From NCBI GenBank assembly GCA_964019335.1, contig OZ025682.1:496001-560000 (forward strand): a DNA stretch of 64,000 nucleotides, in the 5' to 3' direction. Numbering within the stretch: position 1 is the first letter of the stretch; the number at the start of each line of letters is the position of its first letter. The position numbers and the translations under genes were made by a program. This DNA is from Diplonema japonicum. Taxonomy: Eukaryota > Euglenozoa > Diplonemea > Diplonemida > Diplonemidae. Shown piece by piece: positions 32,301 through 42,331 of this stretch. The notes under the pieces were generated by a model, which was given only the letters and a program-made list of their open reading frames with translations, was not told the DNA's origin and searched no databases.

Positions 32301-35300
32301 TGCAGTCACAGGACAAAGGACTCGAAGCTCGAAGCTGGGCTGAAATCTGCGATGAAGGGTACCAGGGCTGCGGGGGGCCAACAAGTAGCAGTGACGACAA
32401 GCAGGAAAGCAAAAGTGCAAGACGCAGTGGAGACAGTGGCGGCTGATGCTAACCTCGACGCCATTGACCTGCTCCTTCTGGAGGCAGGTGTGGACGAGTG
32501 TTTTGCAGAAGATGAGGAAGACTCGGAGGAAGAGTGGGAAGAGCTCGAAGGGAATTCATTTTTCATATTTGCCCCCACAAACCGCATCAGATTGTGGTTC
32601 ACGAACATCGTGTTAGGACGCTTCTTCGAGGTCACCATCAGCTACTTGATCATCGCGAACTGTGCTGTGATTGCCATCAACGACAACGCGTTGCAAAATG
32701 ATCCTGACGCTATCAACGTGGCCCGCATCATCGACTGGTGCTTCACAGCTGTCTTCTCTTTGGAGATATTCTGCAGGAGCCTTGTACACGGCGCAATCAT
32801 AGGCGAGCACTCGTACTTGCAAAGGCATCGGTGGAACAAAGTCGACTTTGCCATCGTTGCCGTGTCGCTGCTTGCGATTCCCATTGAAGCGCAGGCAAGG
32901 GCTACGAACGCTGCGCATCAAGTGCAGGTCAACACCATCACAAGACTCGCGAAGGCGTTCCGTGCCTTCAGACCACTGCGCATCCTAGTACGAACAAAGA
33001 GAATGAAGGTCGTGGTGGGCGCGTTTGTAAACACCATCCCTGCTGTCTTCAACGTCATGGCGGTGGCTTTTGTCTTGTACTTCATCTTCGGCATCGCTGG
33101 TGTGCAGATGATGCAGGGTGCTTTCCGTAGGTGCTCTGACGGGTCAGACAGATCGCGTGCAGAGTGCGTGGGGCAGTGGAATGCCACGTTGCTGGATCAG
33201 GTGTACATGAATGAGTCCGAATTACAGGATGGGTACAGAATGCTGAACAGGGAGTGGATCAATCCTGTGGGGACGAGCTTCGACGATCTCGGGAGCAGTT
33301 GGGTAACGCTTCTCCAGGTGGCCGCGCTGTCTGGGTGGATGGACATCATGTACGCTGCAGTCGACTCCAACTCGGTTATCAACGAACGGCCCGTCAGGGA
33401 TAACAGACCGGTGCTGGCCCTCTTCTTCGTTGCGTGGATCTTCGCAGGAGCTTTCTTCGTTATGAACATTTTCACTGGTGTTGTTGTTGATCACTTTTCA
33501 AGGCAAAAGCTGCAGCTGGACGGGTCCATCTGGCTGACCAATCAGCAAGAACAGTCTTTACGCGTAAAGAAGATCATCATGAACTCACACGCGAAGAAGA
33601 AGCGTGCTCTGTCTCACAGTTCCACCGCTTTAAACAAAGCGTGCTATGCTGTGGTTACGCATCCCTACTTCCCGCGATTTATTTTAGGCTGCGTTCTGGT
33701 AAACGTGCTGCTGATGGCGACCATCCACGATGGCATGGATGACACTTTCGAGAAGGTGCAGACATGGGGCAACACTGCCTTCACCATCATCTTCACGATT
33801 GAGATGCTTCTGGAGATGGGGGTTAACGGTCCGCGCTACTACCTGAACTTCAAATGGTTCCGCCTTGATTTCTTCATTGTCTGCGTCTCGTGGATCGAGC
33901 TCCTGATAGCGTTGCTATTCACGGGCGGCAATGCGGCGGCAACCATTCAGCTCCTCAGGCTTGGCAGGGCGTTCAGACTCCTGCGGCATTTCAAAGGCCT
34001 GCGGAAGTTGTTGATGACTCTGTACTACTCCATCCCTGCCTTTTACAACATCACGTCTTTGTTGCTGTTGATGTTCTTCATATTTTCTGTACTAGGCATG
34101 GCGCTCTTTGAAGACGTCCGTACGACGGACTCGGAAGAGCTGTACCCTGTGTTGTTGTCGGATAAAGCAAACTTTAGGAACTTCCCTCGTTCCATGCTTA
34201 CTCTGTACCGTGTGGCCACAATGGATAGCTGGGTGCGAGTGGTGGCAGGGTGCAAGGTTCAGGAGCCGTACTGCTCCAACAGCGAAGGCACCTGCGGCAG
34301 CGACCTAGCAGCATCTATCTTCTTCTCGACGTTTATGCTGTGTGTGGGATTCGTGATGATGAACCTGTTCATCGCTATCATTTTGGAAAACTTCCGCGAG
34401 TCCGTCCTGCTTCCCGAGGACCTCACCAAGAAGATGGAGCACGTGGTCATGTTCCGCGAGATGTGGGCAACGTACGACCCGCAGGGGATGCAGTTCATCC
34501 CTGCCAATAAATTTGTCCCGCTGTTGCACCAGCTGATGCCTCCTATTGGTTTAGTAGGTAGGTCGCAGTGCGACATTCTGCCCGCGGTGAAACAGCTGGA
34601 CTTCCCCATCACGTGGCCGGAGCAGGAGGTGCTGTTTGTGGATGCCATCGACGCTATCGGCGAGACAGTTTTCGATATCAAGCTAGTGGACTCCGTTGCC
34701 ACAAGGAAGTATTTGAAAACAACGAATAGAATGCAACTCTATCAGTTTGGGTGGACCATTGCGCACTGGTACGCGTGCTCCGTGATCCAAACAACGTGGA
34801 GGAGCTACAGGCTGGGTTTGCGCCTCACAGGAGCGCATGTGTTCGAGCCGCCTCCAGAGGACGAGCTGTACGCCACTGTAGCCGCTGCCGTGAGGAAAAG
34901 ACGACGTGACAACAGCAGGATAAGGCGCAAGACCCCTTACCCTGGCGAAGACGCTGTTGTCGCGAAGAACGAGCCTGTTGTGAAGGTGAAGCGTGACCAC
35001 GTGATGATCAGGAAGACGTCGGTCAACAGCACACCCGGGAGCTTCGTGTCGAGCTACCTCTCCGTGCACCCCGAGTGCAAGAAGCCAGTTTTTTCGACTC
35101 CTGACTTGACGAAGAGGTCCACACCTATTGATCGGAACCTACTGGCACCGGCACCACCCGACTCGCCAAAGCGGCTTTTGTCGACGGAGAACCTGAACCT
35201 GTCGCTGTACAACTTGCAAAAGCTACCGACGCTGCCTATGCTGGAGTCGCAGCAAAATATCCAGAACGCGACAAGGCTGTCGTTGACGACAACGGAGTCC

Positions 35301-35945
35301 GACGAGAGTCAGGTGATGGAGTACAAAGGCAGCTTCACACTGTACTATGTGAACAAGCAGGACATCATAGCTTTGCATGTCGCAGTGCTGGCGGCGGGTG
35401 TGTGCTGTGTGGCGAAGATTAATCCGCTGTGGAGTCCGAAGAAGCTGTCTGTCTTGCAGTCGAGTGCGCTGGCGAGCTTAGGGTCGCCGCCGCTGATGAC
35501 GAAGGGCAGTTTCACGTCTGTGACCACGTTGGGCTCCCCGTTATATGGAGCAGGGCCATATGCGGCAGCGCTGCCTGCTCCGAGCTTAGGGACTACAGTT
35601 GCGTCCCCGTTGCTAGACAGGGACAAGTCTATCCTGGGGCAGTTCCCCTCTGGGCAGTTCTCTACGCCATCAACGTCCTTAGGGCACTTCTCTTCCCCAT
35701 CGACGTCGATATCTTTACTGCCGTTTGCACGCAGCGTTTCGTCTACAACCCCTGCTCTGCAGCCATCACCGTTGCATCCCTCAGGCGGGCTGGGCAGGAC
35801 AGACCCTCACGACCTCCTTAGAAGGGCAACAAGCATGAGAGACCCTCCGCGTCCCCCTCTCCCTGGTAGTGTCAACCCACTCCTCAGTGGGAACGCGCGC
35901 AACCGTGTGTCTCCCCCTAAGAGGAAAAAATCCGTGTTGCTGTGA
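29355..35945 (+). CDS. Four-domain voltage-gated cation channel (Cav/Nav superfamily), unusual D/D/S/D filter
   Basis: 2196 aa, no introns. Four six-helix repeats each carry an arginine-rich S4 (e.g. IVRIVRVFRPLRSINRI in I, LFRVFRMFRVLRFLK in II, LAKAFRAFRPLRILVR in III, LLRLGRAFRLLRHFKGLR in IV). The pore motifs are TLDGW (about residue 291), TKDNW (797), ALSGW (1325) and TMDSW (1622), so the filter ring reads D/D/S/D instead of EEEE (calcium) or DEKA (sodium). Domain III otherwise resembles sodium channels (GWMDIMYAAVDS). An EF-hand-like segment follows domain IV and an IQ-type motif (SVIQTTWRSYRLGLR) lies near 1808. The last 330 residues are Ser/Pro-rich. The ATG at 29355 is the first sensible one after the A-rich leader; the frame is open further upstream but homopolymer-derived. 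Confidence 0.93.
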   Translation: MEDYFLNIVNHDAADDEDDVLHIAGRTFHGKSLKLFKTTHKVRKMAIDIVTHQLFDNSILGLILLNAVFIALDDPQEPSDSNLKQVINAVDMVFLILFSAELVVKVVAMGFALGKHTYLHDPWNVVDFVIVVAGIVSTMFHGIAIFSIVRIVRVFRPLRSINRIAGMRRLVNTLFACLPLMLDVVMLFGLIFYLFSLVGVVMWHESLHHRCWLTDPLMSGGSRGPDPSDLQTIGENATGRWGRVCGNTSFIEIFHVDCPANTQCLPNAPAPYAYANFDHLGNAALVIFQSVTLDGWITHSYAIEDGWSPLASIFFVILTLFGAFFVANLVLAVVTDALSKYTMPSLTESALEKHVGAGSKESDDASNEEEDDDSVRLPVVKVDKYGARAANITVVKNNWQHFVHDISHQAVEGLKNIEEKRGMGRKRASTFCRRSSTDVSHLVPDSPVGLRPRSSSAVVKGDGRYVLQRHHSVTVLPPCDENELFPTTEEGWMEARNTMNSRYAARQARHATVASVLAIIAQQQVDKTTFTKPVLPSLIPKRRRESVMSGGMSCSSTVVTQTTVSEDDGGVGHKLRTFCRSRYFTHTITCIIIINALVMAVEHYDMPNGLEKGLETANMVITFIFLAETLLKIVAFGKQWPRDKFNLFDALVVIISLAELAFLDSNAVSLFRVFRMFRVLRFLKLARSWKVLQKIIDMISTSLSYMGYLILLILLFIFIFAVLGRSLFSGQTTNLVWCKSHSNETSCLTDATCEWRSMDNMTDPSCRSGSGWNKVDNTYRANFHNLAQAMIHVFQILTKDNWALLCFRLQKEINPAVVLYFIVILVMGSYLLFSMFIAILLVKLSENSEAAEKRREKRRKKRQGIVDDDASPLLSQGSPTFTQPQSPSDGNSPTFPVSPMEEQKISRSDVLLYQMEKQRERKERLAKRKKMKYGDRARERRDSMMSGAGSASTPVTRTRSNTTFRAFKKKLGDGVSDDGMSSCSHRTKDSKLEAGLKSAMKGTRAAGGQQVAVTTSRKAKVQDAVETVAADANLDAIDLLLLEAGVDECFAEDEEDSEEEWEELEGNSFFIFAPTNRIRLWFTNIVLGRFFEVTISYLIIANCAVIAINDNALQNDPDAINVARIIDWCFTAVFSLEIFCRSLVHGAIIGEHSYLQRHRWNKVDFAIVAVSLLAIPIEAQARATNAAHQVQVNTITRLAKAFRAFRPLRILVRTKRMKVVVGAFVNTIPAVFNVMAVAFVLYFIFGIAGVQMMQGAFRRCSDGSDRSRAECVGQWNATLLDQVYMNESELQDGYRMLNREWINPVGTSFDDLGSSWVTLLQVAALSGWMDIMYAAVDSNSVINERPVRDNRPVLALFFVAWIFAGAFFVMNIFTGVVVDHFSRQKLQLDGSIWLTNQQEQSLRVKKIIMNSHAKKKRALSHSSTALNKACYAVVTHPYFPRFILGCVLVNVLLMATIHDGMDDTFEKVQTWGNTAFTIIFTIEMLLEMGVNGPRYYLNFKWFRLDFFIVCVSWIELLIALLFTGGNAAATIQLLRLGRAFRLLRHFKGLRKLLMTLYYSIPAFYNITSLLLLMFFIFSVLGMALFEDVRTTDSEELYPVLLSDKANFRNFPRSMLTLYRVATMDSWVRVVAGCKVQEPYCSNSEGTCGSDLAASIFFSTFMLCVGFVMMNLFIAIILENFRESVLLPEDLTKKMEHVVMFREMWATYDPQGMQFIPANKFVPLLHQLMPPIGLVGRSQCDILPAVKQLDFPITWPEQEVLFVDAIDAIGETVFDIKLVDSVATRKYLKTTNRMQLYQFGWTIAHWYACSVIQTTWRSYRLGLRLTGAHVFEPPPEDELYATVAAAVRKRRRDNSRIRRKTPYPGEDAVVAKNEPVVKVKRDHVMIRKTSVNSTPGSFVSSYLSVHPECKKPVFSTPDLTKRSTPIDRNLLAPAPPDSPKRLLSTENLNLSLYNLQKLPTLPMLESQQNIQNATRLSLTTTESDESQVMEYKGSFTLYYVNKQDIIALHVAVLAAGVCCVAKINPLWSPKKLSVLQSSALASLGSPPLMTKGSFTSVTTLGSPLYGAGPYAAALPAPSLGTTVASPLLDRDKSILGQFPSGQFSTPSTSLGHFSSPSTSISLLPFARSVSSTTPALQPSPLHPSGGLGRTDPHDLLRRATSMRDPPRPPLPGSVNPLLSGNARNRVSPPKRKKSVLL

Positions 35946-36764
35946 ATACAAAAAAAAAAAAAAAAAAAGAAAAAAGTTCCTAGCTGCTTATTTTTTTCTT
36001 CGGCTAATAGAGCCCTTTGGGGCATCCGAACACATCTCCGTCCTGTTGGGTAGTCCATTATTAGGAATTTTGGAAAATTTTTAAGAAAATATAAAAAGAG
36101 AAATGAAATCAGCGATGGGTCGGAGAAATAATAAAAAAAAAAAAACAAAAAGAAACCAAAAAAAAAAATGAAAAACGTATGAAATGAATAGAAATACGGA
36201 GGGGAAAAAAGGGGGTGTGTGAAAAAAAAACTAAAGAAAAAATGAATAAATTTAACTGCGACTGCAACATTATTTGTTTTTTTTTTTCCTTATTTCTTTT
36301 TTTTTTTGTCTATTACTATTATCAAGGGCTCTGCTGCGTTTTAGAATTTAATGAGTTCTGGTGTGCTTCTTTCTTTCCCCCCGTTTTTTTTTTTTTTTTT
36401 TTCGCACCAAGGGGGGTGCCACATTTTCATTTCGAAGTTGAAAACTAGGATTGTGAAAATGCACGCATTAGTATCTTGGTGGTTACTGTGAATGTGAAAA
36501 AAGAAAAATGTCAGTATTTGCACTTTTTTTTTTTCATTTCACTGTTTTACATTATTTATTAATACTTTTTTTTTTTGAATCAGAAATCAACATAATAACA
36601 GTTTACCAAATGAGGAAAATTGAGGAAACAATGTGACAACCCAAAAGCTCAAAAATGAGAATTCTCCTCCTCCTCTGTTTTTTTTTTTTTTTTTTGCCTA
36701 GGTTTTTTGACAAGCAGAAGGGGGTCACCTTACCTGCGCAAACACAACAAATCGCCAACTCTTT

Positions 36765-36803
<39 letters not shown>

Positions 36804-37316
36804 TCAGTTCAGTGAGAACCACAAGAAATCTATTGACGGCAAAGACCTGTCCTATATTTTAAAAAATCTGTTCATACTCTTCTTATTTTCGCCCTCATTT
36901 TGACACAAAACAAGAATACAAAGAGAAGAAAAAAAAAGAAACGAAAAGACACACAAACGAGTAAACCTTTGGGGTGTCATTCCGTGCTAATCTACTTGTG
37001 GCTGTCAGCGGGAAAAAGAAAGAGAAATAACGAAAGGGAAGGGAAAAAAAAAAAGAAAAAAGGGTGTTCACCCATATGCAGTGTTTTTTGTTCAACCTTC
37101 GTATCGTCGTCATCGATTCAGTGACCCGCCAGTCTCTACAGGTTGTGTGGGCAAAGCTGAATGTGTTTCCCATAATTTTTTTTTAAGCGGTCCCTTTCCC
37201 CTTATGGTCTGTTATCTGTTTTTTCTTTTCCACCTTTTTTGTTCTTTCTTCAATACTCAACACCACTATACTGCATGACAGGACTACCTCAATAACTTAA
37301 CACAACTTCTGACACC
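35946..37316. other. Long intergenic AT-rich region
   Basis: 1.37 kb of A and T homopolymers, including a T-run of about 31 nt (36771-36801). No open frame, RNA gene or repeat family is recognised. The last 60 bases before the next ATG are less biased and probably 5' UTR. Confidence 0.5.
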
Positions 37317-38363
37317 ATGCACGCAATCCCCATCGCAATTGTTGGCGTGGCCACGATGATGGCTGCCTCCATGGCAGGTGCTGCTAATCTGGAAGCAGGC
37401 ACGTGCTGCCCCGACTGGGCGAAGTGCGGCGGCAAGAACTGGACAGGCTGCGACACATGTTGCAACTCCCGTTTTTTCTGCAACGCTTCCGACCCGCCTT
37501 ACTACAGCGAGTGCGTCCCGAAGCCTCTTGTGCCCTTCCCCCCTGCCCCTGCTAGCGAGTGGTGCGGTCCTCAAGGCAAGACCCTCAACAAGGCAAAGCT
37601 AGCGGCGCAGGGAGTCGTCTCCAGTGAGGAGATCGCACAGATCTGGTCCGCTGCGACGAAGAACCTGACCCTTGGCTTTGCCCCCGGGGGTCCTGGGACA
37701 TGCGTGCAGGCGGTCAGCATCGCGCTTGGGGAGTGCGGCCACCCGTCGCAGTCGAACTGGAAGCTCACCAGCGACCCTGTGTGCTCCTTCGACGCATCCG
37801 GTGCAGGTGGCATCTGGCAAGTCACGTCGCAGGACAGCAGCGACACGACACTCGCCGGGTGCTCCGACGGCACGGACCCTTGTTGCAACGCTAGGCTGGC
37901 CTACGCCCATGCCTACAACCAGGGCGGTGCCACCGTCCTCCCCGAAGGTTACTGCTCCAGCCAGTCAGACTGCTCACAACTGTACAGCGACTGCGGTGGG
38001 AAGACAGGCAAGCCATGGAACAACAGAAGCGTCGACCTGAAGGTGAAGGTTGCCGGTGCCACCATCCCATCCTGCAGCTACAAGACCAACCCCTGGTACC
38101 CCGATGGTGGTGTGGGGCTTGCTAATGTGACTGTGGACCAGGAGCCGTGCTACTGGGGGCCCTTCAGCGTCGCTGCTGGGGGTGTTGGCAAGGAGTTCTT
38201 CCCTGGCTTCTACGGGTGGGGTGGGTTCTTCCAGCACTACCTGAACTCCAAGGCCGGGATGTGCGACTACTCCCCGCAGTGCGTCACACAGTGCGACCCT
38301 GCGAAGTACACTGACTACCCCTCTTACATCGACCTCGCTCTTGGTGCTTGCGGCAAGATGTAG
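37317..38363 (+). CDS. Secreted protein with fungal-type CBM1 and lysozyme-like domain
   Basis: 348 aa, one exon. A signal peptide (MHAIPIAIVGVATMMAASMA) is followed by WAKCGGKNWTGCDTCC ... YYSECVP (about residues 34-66), the CBM1 cellulose/chitin-binding pattern with its conserved CGG-x2-WTG, cysteines and YY-x-C end. The second domain has a candidate catalytic Glu in ALGECGHPSQ, then GGIWQVTS and DPCCNARLAYAHAYN, the order seen in lysozyme/transglycosylase-like folds. At least 20 cysteines suggest a disulfide-rich extracellular enzyme. It probably binds and cleaves cell-wall polysaccharide of prey or detritus. The CBM1 call is firm; the hydrolase class is inferred. Confidence 0.8.
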   Translation: MHAIPIAIVGVATMMAASMAGAANLEAGTCCPDWAKCGGKNWTGCDTCCNSRFFCNASDPPYYSECVPKPLVPFPPAPASEWCGPQGKTLNKAKLAAQGVVSSEEIAQIWSAATKNLTLGFAPGGPGTCVQAVSIALGECGHPSQSNWKLTSDPVCSFDASGAGGIWQVTSQDSSDTTLAGCSDGTDPCCNARLAYAHAYNQGGATVLPEGYCSSQSDCSQLYSDCGGKTGKPWNNRSVDLKVKVAGATIPSCSYKTNPWYPDGGVGLANVTVDQEPCYWGPFSVAAGGVGKEFFPGFYGWGGFFQHYLNSKAGMCDYSPQCVTQCDPAKYTDYPSYIDLALGACGKM

Positions 38364-38704
38364 GCAGCAGAGATCGTGAAACATCTTTCCCTTTATTTGT
38401 GCGTATCTACCCACCCCCGTCCCATCCTTGTTAAAAGAAGACAGCGTTTGTATTCTGCTGCATTCTTTTTTTTTTTTTTTTTGGTGGTCGTTGCTAAAAC
38501 TTCCCCTCAAGGATATTTTTTGCTTTTTTGCTTCTTGGCTCTTTCAGTACTGCCACTTTTATTCTCCATTCATGTGCTTTCTTGGTAAATTGTTAACTGG
38601 TTTTCCCTTTTTTTTTCTTTCTCCCTCCCTCTTTTTTTATTGAAGTATATTTTACATTTATGCATGTGTTTCTAAGTGCTATCCCTCAACTTGTCCTCAG
38701 GAAC
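38364..38704. other. Intergenic pyrimidine-rich region
   Basis: T-rich. The 3' end TTGTCCTCAG (38691-38700) is a good splice acceptor four bases before the next ATG. Confidence 0.55.
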
Positions 38705-40104
38705 ATGGATACTCTTCAGACGAAAGAGCAGCATAACGGCATGCCCGAAGACACACACAATCTGGTGTATTGGATCTTATGGGTGACAGGGGTGGGGGTG
38801 CTGTTCCCTTGGAATGCCTTCATTACGGCGCCAGACTACTTCACGAAGTTCCATGAGTTTGTGGACAGCAGCTACGAGCTGAGCGACACGGAGAGCAAGA
38901 TGTGGGACAACATCCTCACATACTTCACAGTCGCCTTCTCCGTGCTGAACCTTGTGGGACAGGCTTTGGTTGTGTACTTCGGTGGGAGGATCACGATCAG
39001 CGAACGTGTGCTGTACTCCGTGAACGCGATGTTTATCATAATGCTGCTTGTGCCTGCCATCTCCTACATCTCCATGAAGCCCGTTGTCGCCTTCAGCTTG
39101 CTTGTCACCGCCTCAGGCCTCTGCGGTTTCGCTACTGCTTTCTACCAGTCAACCTCCTTCGGCATCGGTGCCATGTTCCCCTCGGAGTTCACACAGTCCG
39201 TCATGGTGGGCAACAGCTGCTCGGGCATCGCTGTGACTGTACTCCGCATCATCACAAAGGCTACCAAGGGCAACCTTAGGCTCACGGGTGGTATCTACTT
39301 TTACTTGGCGACGGCTTGGTTGCTCTTCGGCATTGCCTGCTTCCTTGTTTTGAGGAAGCTCCGTTTTGCGCAAAAGCACATCAACGAATTCATCGGCTAT
39401 TCGAGGCTGCCCCTCGACGACGAGAGCGCCACCAGTGGGAAGGTGTCCACCAGCTCTTCCTCCTCACACCTGAGTCATGACGTCGTGAGCTGCAAGTCAG
39501 CACTGCTCAACCCTGAGCCGGGCCCTGTGCAGATGGGTTCCATTTCGAGCATTTTCAAGACCATCGCACCAATGGGCTTCACGGTGTGGCTGGCCTTGTT
39601 CGTGTCAATCAGTGTGTTCCCGGGTGTGACAGCGAAGATTCCCTCCTCGCTGTCCGACGGTTGGTTCACTGTGTGGTTGGTGCTGACGTACAACGTAGGC
39701 GACAGCTTGGGGCGTATCGGGCCTAAGTTCTACAAGCTCCCACCCAAGCCGCTTGTGGTGATGGGGATCCTCCGTCTGGGCTTCATCCCGCTGTTTATCT
39801 TCTGCGTGGACCCTCTCTACATCAACAACGAGGCGGCTGCAGTGGTCATCTGTGCGTGCATGTCCATGAGCAACGGGTACGTGGCGGGCATGTCCATGAT
39901 GTACGGGCCGGGGCACCCTGACCTGCGCCCAGAGGTATGCTTTTGATGTTTGTGACATTTTCTTCAATTCACATTTAGGAGCGCGAGACGGCAGGCATCA
40001 TAATGTCGTTCATGCTGCTGTTCGGGATCACCTGTGGTTCCTTCACTGGGCTGCTCATCTGCAACTACCTCCCTGACACGGACAGCGGGAGCGGCAGTAC
40101 GTAG
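38705..40104 (+). CDS. Equilibrative nucleoside transporter (ENT, SLC29 family)
   Basis: Exons 38705-39934 and 39979-40104 around a 44-nt intron (phase 0); 451 aa. About eleven hydrophobic helices; the first contains GVGVLFPWNAFITAPDYF, the ENT family signature. A hydrophilic Ser-rich loop (about 240-285) splits the protein after helix 6, as in ENTs. The last exon restores ERETAGIIMSFMLLFGITCG, the final helix, typical of the ENT C-terminus. It should import purine or pyrimidine nucleosides across the plasma or lysosomal membrane. The unspliced frame would stop eight bases into the intron. Confidence 0.93.
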
Positions 40105-40949
40105 GCTGCCTCTCAACAGAATTTAGTTCTGAAATGGAAGACATCTTCCACATGCTGCTGCAGCTGCCTGTTGGACGAGACTTGTTTTTTTAAAAAAAAG
40201 AAAAGTTTTTTTTTTTCCCTCTAAACATTGTCTGCCAATGGGCACCGTGCCGGGGGCACAGACGATACAGACAGCGGGGTGTGCCCTAAAGGGCTCACTA
40301 TCCCGTTGAGAAGAGCAGTTCTTACGCATTTTTTTTTCCTTTTGATAAAACGATGTTTTTCTTTTTCTTCTTTTTTTTTCCTTTCTTCCGCATTTCCCTC
40401 CGATCAATGGAAATGGAAGGGCTCGGCGGCCAGTTAGTATTGTGTATACCTTGCTGTGTATATGCTTGCTCCATCCAAGGGCTCTGATCTCCTTAATTTC
40501 ATTCTCTTTATTTTTTTTCGCTGATGCAACGCATTTTTAAATTTCCCTCCCTTACCCCCTCCCTGCACACACACAAAAAACTAAAAAAAAGAAAAAGGAA
40601 AAGAAAAAGAAAAAAAAGGGACGTTCTTCTTCATGCGGTGCGCTTGAAGAGCACGTTTTCATCGCTGAGGGATACTGGGCCTTTGCCTCTATGTCCCTTA
40701 GATCGCTCAATTTCGTGCATTTTTTTTTCCTTTCCCCCAGTAATGAGTCTCTTTCCTTGGGGGGTTTGAACGGCCTGGAGATCGTGCGACAGTGATAGCT
40801 TTGTGAGTATCAAGATATAGGCCGCCTCGGGGGAACACCTCTCATTCTTTATTCTTGCATGTCAAAAACCTTTTTCTTTTGCATTCTTCTCTTTTTTCCC
40901 CCCCCCCCCTTCATTGTAGCAACACCACCGCCACAGGGGGGCAGCAAGT
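40105..40949. other. Intergenic region
   Basis: 845 bp. 40225-40320 has balanced composition with small inverted repeats (GGCACCGTGCC; GCCCTAAAGGGC) but no RNA family is recognised. The rest is T-, A- and C-runs. Confidence 0.45.
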
Positions 40950-41365
40950 ATGGCGTCTTTAAGGAGCTCACAGATGCCCAAGAGGCTTCCTTGGGACATG
41001 CATCTGATCAAGGAGGCTAACGCGAACTCGAGGGCTACAGTATGCTTTTGACACATTAAAAAAAAAACGATTTTTTTTTTTTACAGGCGATCTTCACGCT
41101 GGCCACTGTTGGTGTCTTCTACTACTGTGCTATTAAGGAGGAGAGATTCGACTGGTGTGTGCTATAATTTCTTTTTTGGGAGAAATGAATTAAATAAAAC
41201 AGGTTCCAGCTTGACCCCTGGTCCCCCACCAGGAGAAAGGTGAGCAAGAAGTGGCCCTCGGGTGGTCTCTTCTACGGTTGGGGTAACAACGCCCTGAACA
41301 GGGATTGTGGTCTGCTTGAGTGGTACTGCTGGCGTGGGTACTGGGGTAACGAGTGGGGCGACTAA
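40950..41365 (+). CDS. Small Trp-rich membrane protein, copy 1
   Basis: Exons 40950-41039, 41087-41154 and 41203-41365; introns of 47 and 48 nt; 106 aa. The N-terminus is basic (MASLRSSQMPKRLPWDMHLI), followed by one hydrophobic helix (AIFTLATVGVFYYCAI) and a C-terminal half with many Trp, Tyr and Gly (LLEWYCWRGYWGNEWGD). No family recognised; size and layout would suit an accessory subunit of an inner-membrane complex, which is speculation. Copy 2 lies about 940 bp downstream with identical coding sequence as far as I can see. Confidence 0.8.
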
Positions 41366-41890
41366 GGAGGTTGCCCACTGCCCGCCCGTTTTTTTCTTTT
41401 CTTTTTTTTTTCTTCTTTTTTCTTTTCCCCCATTTTTCGTTTTTTTCCCCCCACGAAGCCTCCCCTACTCAAAGAAGTAATTAAAAAAAAAGAGTTTTCA
41501 CCAGAAAAAAAAGAAGCTTGTTCCCAATGTGCCTGACCCTCTACACTGTGCCAGATAATGGCCTGCCCCTCCCCTCTGAGGGAATGAGGGGGAAACAAAA
41601 TTGAGGGGGAACCGTGAAAAGAGGAGGGGAAAAAAAAAGAAATGGGGAAGGGGGGGGGGGGAAGAAGAAGTAAGTGACCAGCAACAACCACGACTTGTAA
41701 AGAAGTGTTTTTTTTTTCTCTTTTTTTTTTCCCCTTTCAACGGGCCCCTTTTTTGACGTTCCCCCCCCCACTTTTTTCTTTCTTTTTTTGGGTTTTACAT
41801 TTATTCTCACACCCCCAACCCCTCCTGTTTTATTCGTCATTTATCTTAAAAGACCACCGCCACCCACACCACTATAGGGGGGCAGCAAGT
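41366..41890. other. Spacer between tandem copies
   Basis: Mostly homopolymers. The last 30-40 bases before the second ATG repeat the 5' flank of copy 1 (ACCACCGCCAC ... GGGGGGCAGCAAGT). No gene. Confidence 0.5.
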
Positions 41891-42009
41891 ATGGCGTCTT
41901 TAAGGAGCTCACAGATGCCCAAGAGGCTTCCTTGGGACATGCATCTGATCAAGGAGGCTAACGCGAACTCGAGGGCTACAGTATGCTTTTGACACATTAA
42001 AAAAAAAAC

Positions 42010-42050
<41 letters not shown>

Positions 42051-42331
42051 GGCGATCTTCACGCTGGCCACTGTTGGTGTCTTCTACTACTGTGCTATTA
42101 AGGAGGAGAGATTCGACTGGTGTGTGCTATAATTTCTTTTTTGGGGAGAAAAGAATTAAATAAAACAGGTTCCAGCTTGACCCCTGGTCCCCCACCAGGA
42201 GAAAGGTGAGCAAGAAGTGGCCCTCGGGTGGTCTCTTCTACGGTTGGGGTAACAACGCCCTGAACAGGGATTGTGGTCTGCTTGAGTGGTACTGCTGGCG
42301 TGGGTACTGGGGTAACGAGTGGGGCGACTAA
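41891..42331 (+). CDS. Small Trp-rich membrane protein, copy 2
   Basis: Exons 41891-41980, 42052-42119 and 42169-42331 encode the same 106 aa as copy 1. Introns are at identical positions but the T-run of intron 1 is longer (intron 71 nt against 47), and intron 2 is 49 nt against 48. The 3' flanks differ immediately after the stop. This is a recent tandem duplication, or conversion limited to the transcribed part. Confidence 0.8.

Noticed and set aside
40225-40330. Possible structured RNA with short inverted repeats
   Set aside because: The stems are only 5-6 bp and I could not fit a tRNA, snRNA or other known family; left as unannotated sequence.
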